Shown here piece by piece: positions 6,399-12,846 of a stretch of DNA of 12,846 bases. Origin of the DNA: Alphaproteobacteria bacterium (GTDB lineage: Bacteria > Pseudomonadota > Alphaproteobacteria > UBA7887). Every line of letters starts with the position of its first letter. The first letter of the stretch is position 1. Both the position numbers and the translations under genes were made by a program. The notes under the pieces are model-generated. The model was not told the origin of the DNA, ran no database searches, and saw nothing but the letters and a program-made list of their open reading frames with translations. The DNA is taken from contig JANQOH010000044.1 of the NCBI GenBank assembly GCA_028289725.1, positions 1 through 12,846 of the forward strand, in the 5' to 3' direction.

Positions 6399-7556
6399 AT
6401 GAACGAAGTAACGAACGCGGCACCGCGCGGTAAGGCAACCTCTGCGCTCATTAACCTGGCGCTTGTCGGCGTGTCATTGGCGATATGCTTCGCCGGCGCG
6501 GAAATCGCCTTGCGTCTTGCCTATCTGAAAGACGACCCATGGATCTGGCGGAATTTCACGGTGGAACCGGTGGACCAGGTGCGCGCCAATCTCGGTGTTA
6601 TCGACTATGACCCGTTGGTCGGCTATGTGCCGACGGCGATGATGTGGGACGGCAGCAACGCCAGCGGTGCCATGGGCGAACGGCTGAACTATTTGCCGGA
6701 AACACGGCCCGAAACGCTGCCCATGCCGCCGACCGGCGGCATTGTGGCGGTAGGCGACTCATTTACCTACGGCAGCGAAGTTGGGCAAGACGAAACCTGG
6801 GAAGCTTATCTGGAAAAGCTCATCGACGTGCCCGTGATCAATTTCGGCGCCGGCGGCTACGGGCTGGATCAAGCGGTGCTGCGTGCGGAACAGGTTGTCG
6901 AAACGCTGAAGCCGCGCGCGATTATCTTTTCGTTTATCCCGAACGGGACGACGCGCAACGAGTTTTCCAACAATGGCGGCCTGATGAAATCGTTCTTCGG
7001 CGTCGAGGACGGCGAACTCGCATTGCATAACGTCCCCGTGCCGGAATACCGGCCGCGTGCGCGGCACATCGGCTATATCCGCCGGCTTTTCGGTCAGTTC
7101 TATACGCCTTATTGGCTGAGCGACCGCGTTGGCTTGCGTCACCGTTGGCTGGTCTACGAGCATGAATATGTCGTCGAGCATCGAAATGGCATAGAAGTCT
7201 CGTGTTTGCTGATGGGCCGTTTGGCGGATTTGGCCGAAGCGCACGACACGAAAGTGATTGTGCTGGCGCAATATGGCGGCATCCAAGTGTCGGGCATCGA
7301 CAATAGCCGGCAGGATCAGAAGGTCGAAGACACGCTCCGTTGCGCGCAGGAAAACGGGCTCGGCGTTATGGATTCGTATGACGGGCTCTTAGCCGTGTTC
7401 GAAGAGCGGCCGGCTGAGTTCTGGAATTTCTATGTCCGGCAGAAACACGACACCGACATCAACACAGGCCATATGTCGCCGAGCGGCAATCTTTGGACAG
7501 CGGAATTTATTGCGGACATGTTGCGACAAAATCACCCGGAACTCTTAGTCCGCTAA
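6399..7556 (+). CDS. Membrane-anchored SGNH-hydrolase-like protein
   Basis: Probably an esterase or acyl-transfer enzyme acting on the glycan outside the cytoplasm. One N-terminal hydrophobic helix (about 16-43) would anchor it to the inner membrane with the rest in the periplasm. SGNH blocks are visible: block I GDSFTYG (119-125) with nucleophile Ser121, block II NFGAGGYGLDQ (148-158) with Gly150, a block III candidate IPNGTTRNEF (180-189) and block V with His358 in GHMSPSGN. The residue three before that His is Asn355; the nearest Asp is 353, so the usual D-x-x-H pair is not exact. At 385 residues it is longer than stand-alone SGNH esterases, with an insertion between blocks III and V. Bases 6385-6390 (GCGAGA) are a fair Shine-Dalgarno; GAGGG at 6393-6397 is closer than usual. 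The placement suggests polysaccharide O-acylation or deacylation, which the sequence alone does not prove. Confidence 0.83.
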   Translation: MNEVTNAAPRGKATSALINLALVGVSLAICFAGAEIALRLAYLKDDPWIWRNFTVEPVDQVRANLGVIDYDPLVGYVPTAMMWDGSNASGAMGERLNYLPETRPETLPMPPTGGIVAVGDSFTYGSEVGQDETWEAYLEKLIDVPVINFGAGGYGLDQAVLRAEQVVETLKPRAIIFSFIPNGTTRNEFSNNGGLMKSFFGVEDGELALHNVPVPEYRPRARHIGYIRRLFGQFYTPYWLSDRVGLRHRWLVYEHEYVVEHRNGIEVSCLLMGRLADLAEAHDTKVIVLAQYGGIQVSGIDNSRQDQKVEDTLRCAQENGLGVMDSYDGLLAVFEERPAEFWNFYVRQKHDTDINTGHMSPSGNLWTAEFIADMLRQNHPELLVR

Positions 7557-7580
7557 GTACTGGCTTTTAGTTGGCTGTCG

Positions 7581-9023
7581 TCAACTGTAATATTCCGCGC
7601 CGTAGACGTACGCAAAGAACCGTTCATCATCGGTACGCAAATCCGCGCCTCGCGCCAATTCGTTCTGGAACGCTTGGATCGCCTCATACGGCAGGCGTTC
7701 TTGCTGGCCGAACGTCCGACGGCATTCCAGGATTTGCCGGGAAATCACATTGTCGGCGTAGTTGGTATAGGGCTCGACATAGTTCGTATAGGGCGGGACC
7801 GTGTTCGAAAAATCAGGCCTGTTCGCTTGTGCTACCGCGGGGCCTTGCGCGGTCTCGATGGACGGCGTCGGGGTGGCGGTGGCAAACCGAAGTGTCTTTC
7901 GGCCGAGTTTCGATAGGCCGCCCGGTTCTCTCAGAATATGCCCGGCGCGACGCGCGGCCCAGCCTAGAAACTGCGGATTGGTCAGCGCCGCGAGGCGTCC
8001 GCCATTGACCGGCGGCATCGGCTCCTTGTGCGCGACCGGCGCCGCGTCGTGAGTTGCTGCGCGCGCGGTGATGCCTTCGGTGAGGCGGTCTTGAAAGGCA
8101 TTCGGCGCAAACACATCAATCGAGCCGTCATCGCCAAACACGCGATGAAATCCGGCTGTCTGGAATTGCTGATAGGCGGTGAAGCGATCACGCAAGACTT
8201 GAGCGCCGGGTCCTTCGACAAAGAAGTAGCCGAGATGGGGCGAGCGCTCCAACATGTGGCGGGCAAGCAGAATGTCATAGTTCATGGCCGCCGTGTGCAT
8301 TTCGCAAAGCGTGTGGTTGGCAACGACCACGTCGGCGCGCAGTTTGATTTCCGGCGCATCGGCGATCGTAAATTTCCACCACGGGACGTGCATGACGGTC
8401 CCCGGGGAAAGTTCGCCGAAGTCAGAGAAGTTCTGCGGTGCGGTGGCAAGTTCAATAAATCGGTCGCCGAACATATGCTGCCACATGCGGCTTTGCTGCA
8501 GGTAGAAAGCTTGCGTGATATCGGTGCCGACATATCGATAGCCGGCTAACGCTAATATGGCGCCCAGATATCCGGATCCCGGCCCGATCTCGACGACCGT
8601 CGTATCCTCGAGCTCTGACAGAAAACGGATATGACGGAATGTGATCATCGCGCGGGTGATTGCGCCTTTGGGCACCATGCGGCGGCCGAAAACTTCTTCG
8701 CTGTAGGCAGCCGCCTTCGTGCTCAAGTCCTTGAACAGTTCGAATTCTTCCGGCGTGAAGCCGTGAACCAGTGTCCGGTAATCCTCTTCCTCCCGCATTT
8801 CATGCATAACGTCGAAATAGCGGGGCAGGCCGGAATCGTCGGGGATCATGGTCGGGTAGCCGGCTTTCAGGAAATGCTCCGGCCGGCAGGCTTCAATGAT
8901 GCGATTTGGCACCGCACCTTCGGCCTGCTTTTCGGCGGCGTCGTACGCCGCGACCGTCAAAACCATTTTATCCGTCCCCGCATCCGCCTCGCGGCAGGAA
9001 GCGATACTATCAGTCTTCCGCAT
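7581..9023 (-). CDS. SAM-dependent methyltransferase-like protein with an extra C-terminal region (putative sugar O-methyltransferase)
   Basis: A 480-residue protein. A helical N-terminal part (to about 135) leads into a class I methyltransferase core with motif I VVEIGPGSGYLG (143-154), a strand-end acidic residue in VGTDIT (165-170), then VVVANHTLCEMH (232-243) and a late strand YFFVEGPG (266-273). The overall pattern resembles putative sugar O-methyltransferases of glycan loci. After about residue 335 comes a Pro/Ala-rich linker, a duplicated PYTNY (411-415 and 418-422) and a helical tail ending YGAEYYS, beyond the usual fold. The ATG at 9023 overlaps the upstream gene by 14 bases. An in-frame ATG at 8966, with GGGGA and GGA upstream at better spacing, is a real alternative and would give 461 residues. 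It is the last gene of the leftward operon, and its stop is 24 bases from the stop of the converging SGNH gene. Confidence 0.8.
   Translation of the reverse strand: MRKTDSIASCREADAGTDKMVLTVAAYDAAEKQAEGAVPNRIIEACRPEHFLKAGYPTMIPDDSGLPRYFDVMHEMREEEDYRTLVHGFTPEEFELFKDLSTKAAAYSEEVFGRRMVPKGAITRAMITFRHIRFLSELEDTTVVEIGPGSGYLGAILALAGYRYVGTDITQAFYLQQSRMWQHMFGDRFIELATAPQNFSDFGELSPGTVMHVPWWKFTIADAPEIKLRADVVVANHTLCEMHTAAMNYDILLARHMLERSPHLGYFFVEGPGAQVLRDRFTAYQQFQTAGFHRVFGDDGSIDVFAPNAFQDRLTEGITARAATHDAAPVAHKEPMPPVNGGRLAALTNPQFLGWAARRAGHILREPGGLSKLGRKTLRFATATPTPSIETAQGPAVAQANRPDFSNTVPPYTNYVEPYTNYADNVISRQILECRRTFGQQERLPYEAIQAFQNELARGADLRTDDERFFAYVYGAEYYS
7758..7793 (-). repeat. In-frame tandem repeat encoding PYTNY twice
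   Basis: Two copies of a Pro-Tyr-Thr-Asn-Tyr block, 7 residues apart (21 bases), occur in the tail of the methyltransferase-like protein. The codons of the two copies differ at several third positions, so the duplication is not recent or is held by selection on the protein. Confidence 0.6.
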
Positions 9024-9891
9024 TTTCCGATGCGAAGTCGTGCAGCAAAGTCTCGATATTGCGTGACTCGTAGCCGTATCGGGCTTTCGCGCGTGCGCTC
9101 GAAACCGTGTAACTCGTCCGCTCCGAGGTGTGTTCGATAATGCGCGACGAACTGCCTAATGTCTCGACAACGATCTCGACGGCGCGACGGACCGAGGTTT
9201 CCCCATCCGCGCCGACTGTGACGATGTCGTGACCTTGCCACGATCGAACAAGTGTGTCGGCGACGAATGCGCACAGATCGTCGACGTGGACGGCGTTGTT
9301 GAAAGGCGCATCCGGCTTGAACACGGAAATGTCATCGCCGGCTTTCGCCCGGTCAAATACGCCAGTCATCCAATTCCGCACGGATCCGCGTCCCAGAATG
9401 CCCGGCAGACGGATCGACAGCGCGCGATATCGGTCTGCCTGTTCGGCCACGAGCTCCTCGCAAATGCGTTTCGTGGCCCCGTAAATGTCGGGGTCGACAA
9501 TCGGCGTGGTTTCGTCGACGACTGGGACCGAAACCTGTCCATAGACCGATAAAGTCGAAAAATTGATAAAGACCTCGGCGCCCGCGCGCGTCGCGGCGTC
9601 GACCACGGCGCGCGTCGTCAGGATGTTGTCATGAGCCATTGTGGCGGTGCCAACACCGGGCTGCGGAGACCGGGCGGCGGTATGGATCACGGCGTCGAGT
9701 TTGTCGGGCATTGGGAGGCCAGAAGCGAGGTCGCCGGTGATGACGGTGAGCTTCGGATTGGTATCCATTTCCGATGTCAGGCGGCCGCGTCCACGGCCTG
9801 TCGCCGCAGTGACCTGATGGCCATTCGCGAGCAGCAACGGCACCAAGCGCGCCCCGCTAAAGCCGCCCGCGCCCGTGACCAAGACGTGCAA
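9010..9891 (-). CDS. NAD-dependent epimerase/dehydratase (extended SDR)
   Basis: An extended short-chain dehydrogenase acting in the cytoplasm, probably on a nucleotide sugar (epimerisation, dehydration or keto reduction). With the start used here (293 residues) the features are the NAD-binding TGAGGFSG (6-13), GDLAS (53-57), IHTAA (69-73), FSTLSVYG (111-118) with the catalytic-type Ser, the active site Tyr137-x-x-x-Lys141 in YGATK, RLPGILG (161-167) and VHVDD (201-205). All expected catalytic positions are intact. The frame is open upstream to an ATG at 10017, but that would overlap the transketolase gene by 118 bases and add an Arg-rich stretch that is just the other gene read out of frame. 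TTG at 9891, eight bases past the upstream stop and directly before the first strand, is the better start; no clear Shine-Dalgarno is seen. The exact substrate cannot be told. Confidence 0.88.
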   Translation of the reverse strand: MHVLVTGAGGFSGARLVPLLLANGHQVTAATGRGRGRLTSEMDTNPKLTVITGDLASGLPMPDKLDAVIHTAARSPQPGVGTATMAHDNILTTRAVVDAATRAGAEVFINFSTLSVYGQVSVPVVDETTPIVDPDIYGATKRICEELVAEQADRYRALSIRLPGILGRGSVRNWMTGVFDRAKAGDDISVFKPDAPFNNAVHVDDLCAFVADTLVRSWQGHDIVTVGADGETSVRRAVEIVVETLGSSSRIIEHTSERTSYTVSSARAKARYGYESRNIETLLHDFASENAED

Positions 9892-9899
9892 GCGCCGGG

Positions 9900-10814
9900 C
9901 TACCGGAGCGCGTCGAGGATCTTCGGCACGCTTAAACCGTGTGCGTCGAGCAAGCCGTCGTAGCTGCCGTAGAAATGAATAAATTCGTCCTTCAAATTGA
10001 AGGTCTTGAGGTCGCACGACGCTTTGGTGTCGAGCGCGATTTCCTTGACGCGCGACGACAAGCCGCCGTGCGGCACATTTTCTTCGATCACGATGACCCG
10101 TTTGTGGTCGCGTAACGCCTTGGCGACGCCTTCGACATCGAGCGGCTTGATGGTATGCGCGGAGATCAAAGAAACCGATTGGCCGTCCGCTTCGAGCGCA
10201 TCTGCGACCTCAAGCCCCATATTCGTGATCGGTCCGTAGGACAATATGCAGACGTCACTGCCCTTCTTGAGGTAACGGAGTTTGCCGATCTCGAAGGGGT
10301 CGACCGCGTTCTCGGTTATCCGCGGCTCCCCGGCTTTGCCGAGCTTTAGATAGACCGGCCCTTTATCCTGTGTCGCGCAATAGCGCGTCGCCTCGACCGC
10401 TTCCAATGGATCGCATGGGGCGATCACTTGCATGTTCGGCAGCGCCGAGGCGATCGCGACATCCTCCATCGTGTGGTGCGTGCCGCCCAAAGTGGAGTAG
10501 ACGATGCCGGACCCCATGCCGACAACGGTGACGGGAAGGTTTTGGTAGCAAAGATCGTCACGCACCATTTCGAACGGTCGATAGAGCGTGAAGGTGGCGA
10601 TGGTGTAGGCGAACGGCCGGCAGCCTTTGAGCGCCAAGCCTGCGCACATGCCGATCATCACTTGCTCGGCCACGCCGACATTGATGAAGCGGTCGGGATA
10701 TTCCTCGCGGAAGTTCATCATGGAGCCCGCGGGCGAAATATCGGCGACGACAATGTAGATCGACGGATCGACCTTGGCGCATTCGTAGAGCGTTTCGGAA
10801 AAGGTGTTGCGCAT
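9900..10814 (-). CDS. Transketolase C-terminal subunit (split transketolase, pyrimidine-binding plus C-terminal domains)
   Basis: With the upstream gene it forms a two-subunit thiamine-diphosphate enzyme that moves two-carbon ketol units. The 304 residues cover the pyrimidine-binding domain, with NVGVAEQ (45-51) holding the conserved Glu50 that activates ThDP and AYTIATFTLYRPFEMVRDD (69-87), and GTHHTMEDVA (111-120). The C-terminal domain includes VCILSYG (188-194), HTIKPLD (220-226) and VIVIEEN (240-246). This is the standard layout of the C-half of split transketolases and of DXS-type enzymes. The gene starts one base after the stop of the N-subunit gene, so co-translation is very likely. 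In a glycan cluster the enzyme may act on a nucleotide sugar or sugar phosphate instead of serving the pentose phosphate pathway; that is inference. Confidence 0.94.
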   Translation of the reverse strand: MRNTFSETLYECAKVDPSIYIVVADISPAGSMMNFREEYPDRFINVGVAEQVMIGMCAGLALKGCRPFAYTIATFTLYRPFEMVRDDLCYQNLPVTVVGMGSGIVYSTLGGTHHTMEDVAIASALPNMQVIAPCDPLEAVEATRYCATQDKGPVYLKLGKAGEPRITENAVDPFEIGKLRYLKKGSDVCILSYGPITNMGLEVADALEADGQSVSLISAHTIKPLDVEGVAKALRDHKRVIVIEENVPHGGLSSRVKEIALDTKASCDLKTFNLKDEFIHFYGSYDGLLDAHGLSVPKILDALR

Positions 10815-10815
10815 C

Positions 10816-11646
10816 TCAGGCCGAGGCCTCGATCTCGCTCAGCGCTTGCGCATATTCTTCAGGGCTCGGCGAGCGGTAATGCCAGATTGGCACGTTTTCC
10901 ATATAGGAGACGCCCTTGCCTTTGGTCGTGCGGCAATTGACCAACAAAGGCTTGTCGCCTTTTCGCGTGACGACGGCCTCGTAAATCGCGCGCGGGTCGT
11001 GGCCGTTCACTTCAACCGCCTCCCAACCAAAAGCCTCGAACTTGCCTATGACCGGATAGAACGACGGATGGGTTTCGCTGGTACGGCCGAGCGACTGGAA
11101 GTCGTTATTGTCGATAAACGCGATCAGGTTGGAGACGCCGAGCGACGACGCCATCATGGTGGCTTCCCACGTCGACCCTTCTTGCACCTCGCCGTCCGAC
11201 AAGACGCAATAGACCAAGCTGCCATCACCCTGAACCTTGCCCGCATAGGCCATGCCGAGTGCCATCGAAAGGCCGTGTCCAAGCGAGCCGGTGGAGGCTT
11301 CAATGCCCGGCGTCCCGTAATCCGGATGGCAGCCGAGCATGCCGCCGGCCTGACAATAGAGATCGAGATCCTTACGCGTGAGCACACCCATTTCTTCGAG
11401 GATCACATATTGGATCATGCAGCCATGACCCTTGGACATGACGAACCGGTCGCGCGCGTCCTTGGGCCGGTCGGTGCGGATCAAACCATTGAAAATCACG
11501 TCGACGATTTCGGTGCAGGAGAACGCCGAGCCGATGTGGAGCGCCTGCACCTGTTGTGAAATCTCCAGAATGCGGTGGCGGTAGCGCCGGGCGCGTTCGC
11601 GGGCGGCGTCGGTGTCGAGCGTGTTCGGCCGCTCAATCGTATCCAT
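10816..11646 (-). CDS. Transketolase N-terminal subunit (split transketolase, ThDP diphosphate-binding domain)
   Basis: This is the diphosphate-binding half of the split transketolase. In the 276-residue form used here the visible motifs are QALHIGSAFS (34-43), FVMSKGHG (68-75), ASTGSLGHGLSMALGMA (117-133) and the ThDP/metal motif SDGE (150-153) running to IDNND (178-182), then RTTKGKG (239-245). All are as expected for an active enzyme. The frame is open to an ATG at 11721, but that would overlap the upstream methyltransferase gene by 74 bases. ATG 11646 is preferred because it sits one base after that gene's stop and has GGTGAG four bases upstream. It is followed after one base by the C-subunit gene. 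Two-gene transketolases occur in archaea and in some bacterial secondary-metabolism and glycan loci, where substrates differ from those of the housekeeping enzyme. Confidence 0.94.
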   Translation of the reverse strand: MDTIERPNTLDTDAARERARRYRHRILEISQQVQALHIGSAFSCTEIVDVIFNGLIRTDRPKDARDRFVMSKGHGCMIQYVILEEMGVLTRKDLDLYCQAGGMLGCHPDYGTPGIEASTGSLGHGLSMALGMAYAGKVQGDGSLVYCVLSDGEVQEGSTWEATMMASSLGVSNLIAFIDNNDFQSLGRTSETHPSFYPVIGKFEAFGWEAVEVNGHDPRAIYEAVVTRKGDKPLLVNCRTTKGKGVSYMENVPIWHYRSPSPEEYAQALSEIEASA

Positions 11647-11647
11647 G

Positions 11648-12304
11648 CTACTCACCGGTAATGAACGTCCAATAATAATCGCCGGTGTAACCGGCTTCGT
11701 CGAAGATCGCTTCCCATTCATGCGGATAGCCGTAGGTATAGGCGGTCAACACCCACGACTCAAAAATTTCCTTCTCTTCCGGCGTCCGGAAACTGTCGAC
11801 TTGAACAAAAGTTCCCTTGCGCGCCAACCGGTTCATTTCCCGTAGGGCGCGAATGAGGTCGGGCTTTTCCAGATTATGCAGCGTGTTGATCGCCAATACG
11901 GCGTCGAAACTCTTATCAGGGAAGGGCAGCGACTCCGCGGAACCGATGTGCAAGCGGCCCACCACTTCCGGCTCGCAAACCGACAGCGCGTAGTCCGACA
12001 CATCAATTCCGAAGGCGTCGATGCCCTGCGCCACCAAGTCCTTGACCAAAAAGCCTTTGGCGCAGCCGATATCGAGCACTTTGTCGCCTGGTTCCAGGCT
12101 GTAGCGCGCGATGATGTCGGTCGCGACCGGCACCCAGCGGCCATCGTAGCGGTAGCCGCCATAGCCCACGTCGCGCGAGCCGTCGAAATAGTCTTTGCCA
12201 TATTCCCGCGACAGGGCGATGAGTTCGGCCGTTTTCGCGGTCTCGCGCGCACTGATGTTGCGTTTGGATCGCGGCAGCGACCGGAGCAGGTCGAACTCAG
12301 GCAC
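11648..12304 (-). CDS. Class I SAM-dependent methyltransferase of glycan-locus type
   Basis: A 218-residue cytoplasmic methyltransferase. The N-terminal stretch RNISARETAKTAELIALSRE and the block GYGGYRYDGRW (48-58) are features I recall from small methyltransferases of O-antigen clusters. The fold motifs are VLDIGCAKGF (76-85), GIDVSDYAL (99-107), LPFPDKSFDAVLAINTLHN (126-144) and a late strand FVQVDSF (166-172). It probably methylates a sugar or sugar nucleotide; the position is unknown. The frame is open upstream to 12532, but that part is the neighbouring gene read in another frame. GTG at 12304 overlaps the upstream stop within GTGCCTGA and has GGGAG seven bases upstream, so it is the likely start. 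The transketolase N-subunit gene follows after one base. Confidence 0.9.
   Translation of the reverse strand: MPEFDLLRSLPRSKRNISARETAKTAELIALSREYGKDYFDGSRDVGYGGYRYDGRWVPVATDIIARYSLEPGDKVLDIGCAKGFLVKDLVAQGIDAFGIDVSDYALSVCEPEVVGRLHIGSAESLPFPDKSFDAVLAINTLHNLEKPDLIRALREMNRLARKGTFVQVDSFRTPEEKEIFESWVLTAYTYGYPHEWEAIFDEAGYTGDYYWTFITGE
11651..11656 (-). promoter_or_regulatory. Shine-Dalgarno for the transketolase N-subunit gene
   Basis: GGTGAG is followed by four bases and then ATG at 11646. It supports this start over the upstream in-frame ATG at 11721. It lies at the very end of the preceding coding region, partly in its Gly-Glu codons, as expected for coupled genes. Confidence 0.5.
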
Positions 12305-12846
12305 CGGCGGGCTCCCGGCACGCGGCATGCACTTTTTTGAGGCCGTCGGGCAGCGGCGTGTAGCGGAAGTCTGGGAACGCTTCGGCTGTCGCTGCCACAT
12401 CGAAGGGCCGGTAGCCATTGTGCGGCATCGGGCCCTGGCGCGGCGATCCCTTGACCGTGGAAGGGGTGTCGAAAAGGTCGACGACCATGTGTGCAACGTC
12501 GCGGAACGACCAGACCTCGCCGGTAGCGGCATTTAGGGAGCCTTGGCTGCGATGCAGGACGATGTTGGTGGCGAGCTGTGCGACGTCGTCGATCAGCACA
12601 TGGTCCCGGCGCTCTTCGCCTTCGCCGAACAGCACGATGTCTTGGCCCTTCGCGGCGAGCCGACGAAACCGGTTCGGACCGTAGCCATTGTGCGGATCCT
12701 CGGCGCCGTAAATCAGGGTCGGACGCAATGTCGCCAGGGGTACGTCCAATTCGGCGAACGCAACTTCCCGCGCCAAGTGCATGACCCCGTGCAGCGAAGT
12801 CGGAGCCTTGGGGGAGGATTCGGTGAGCGGCACAGGCAAGTCGGCG
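12297..12846 (-). CDS. NAD-dependent epimerase/dehydratase-like protein, C-terminal part (N-terminus beyond the right edge)
   Basis: The frame is open to the right edge, so the apparent TTG start at 12839 is internal and the NAD-binding N-terminal half lies outside the window. The visible part matches the second half of an extended SDR. It has VPLTESSP, then a substrate-domain stretch with LRPTLIYGAEDPHNGYGPNRF, FGEGEERRDHVLIDDVA and LNAATGE, ending in helices typical of nucleotide-sugar epimerases. At the place of the usual catalytic Tyr-x-x-x-Lys (normally YGxxK followed by an E) the sequence reads HGVMH-LARE, so both residues are His. I have a vague memory of related proteins with this motif, which would make it a feature of a subfamily and not a sequencing error. 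Its stop overlaps the methyltransferase start by 8 bases. It may bind a sugar nucleotide with altered chemistry. Confidence 0.87.
   Translation of the reverse strand, partial: ADLPVPLTESSPKAPTSLHGVMHLAREVAFAELDVPLATLRPTLIYGAEDPHNGYGPNRFRRLAAKGQDIVLFGEGEERRDHVLIDDVAQLATNIVLHRSQGSLNAATGEVWSFRDVAHMVVDLFDTPSTVKGSPRQGPMPHNGYRPFDVAATAEAFPDFRYTPLPDGLKKVHAACREPAGA
12312..12316 (-). promoter_or_regulatory. Shine-Dalgarno that fixes a GTG start
   Basis: GGGAG is followed by seven bases and then GTG at 12304, inside the end of the upstream SDR-like gene. It decides the methyltransferase start in favour of 12304 over upstream in-frame codons. Confidence 0.6.

Noticed and set aside
7569..7586. AGTTG/CAACT stem between the converging genes as a terminator
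   Set aside because: Only five base pairs, low GC and no T-run; too weak to call.
8028..9140. Plus-strand ORFs of 173 and 169 codons
   Set aside because: Both are antisense to the methyltransferase-like gene and show no family motif.
9892..10017. Upstream ATG extension of the SDR gene ending at 9010
   Set aside because: It would overlap the transketolase C-subunit gene by 118 bases. The added residues are Arg-rich and precede the first SDR strand without any family match.
10804..11559. 251-codon plus-strand ORF across the transketolase genes
   Set aside because: It lies antisense to two clearly conserved transketolase subunit genes with intact ThDP motifs; an open antisense frame is common in GC-rich coding DNA.
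12305..12532. Upstream extension of the methyltransferase gene ending at 11648
   Set aside because: It is the SDR-like gene read in another frame. The GTG at 12304 with GGGAG upstream explains the start.
1..12846. CRISPR array, tRNA, insertion sequence or phage-type genes
   Set aside because: No regularly spaced repeats, cloverleaf-like segments, transposase or integrase motifs, or terminal inverted repeats were seen while reading either strand.

Overview
The window is a piece of a cell-surface polysaccharide locus (O-antigen, capsule or a related glycan) from a Gram-negative, GC-rich proteobacterium. Codons are strongly GC-ending, starts include GTG and probably TTG, and the protein families resemble alphaproteobacterial (Rhodospirillales-like) glycan islands. 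The taxonomic guess comes from recalled family likeness only, since no rRNA or housekeeping marker is present.

Layout: (1) 1-802, minus strand: the N-terminal 267 codons of a conserved glycan-locus protein of unknown function, running off the left edge. (2) 803-1014: a divergent intergenic region with a GC-rich inverted repeat and an alternating CG tract. (3) 1015-6310, plus strand: an operon-like run of ABC-2 permease (Wzm/KpsM type), ABC ATPase (Wzt/TagH type, without the C-terminal glycan-binding domain), a zinc-ribbon C-methyltransferase-like protein, an unknown protein that may be a glycosyltransferase, and a TPR-like protein. After an 88-base gap with a possible promoter comes a membrane-anchored SGNH-hydrolase-like protein (6399-7556). 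(4) 7581-12846, minus strand, converging on the first run with only 24 bases between: a very tight operon that transcribes in the order NAD-dependent epimerase-like protein (partial, off the right edge), class I SAM methyltransferase, split transketolase N subunit, split transketolase C subunit, a second NAD-dependent epimerase/dehydratase, and a large SAM methyltransferase-like protein.

Working model: the minus-strand cassette builds or tailors an unusual sugar, with two SDR-fold enzymes, a two-subunit ThDP-dependent ketol transferase and methyltransferases. The plus-strand genes methylate, assemble, modify and export the glycan. Export and methylation are well supported. The identity of the sugar, and which protein transfers it, are not. 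No canonical glycosyltransferase is recognisable, so the unknown proteins at 1-802 and 3889-5319 are the best candidates in the window. The most interesting parts are the transketolase/SDR/methyltransferase cassette and the SDR whose usual Tyr-x-x-x-Lys reads His-x-x-x-His.
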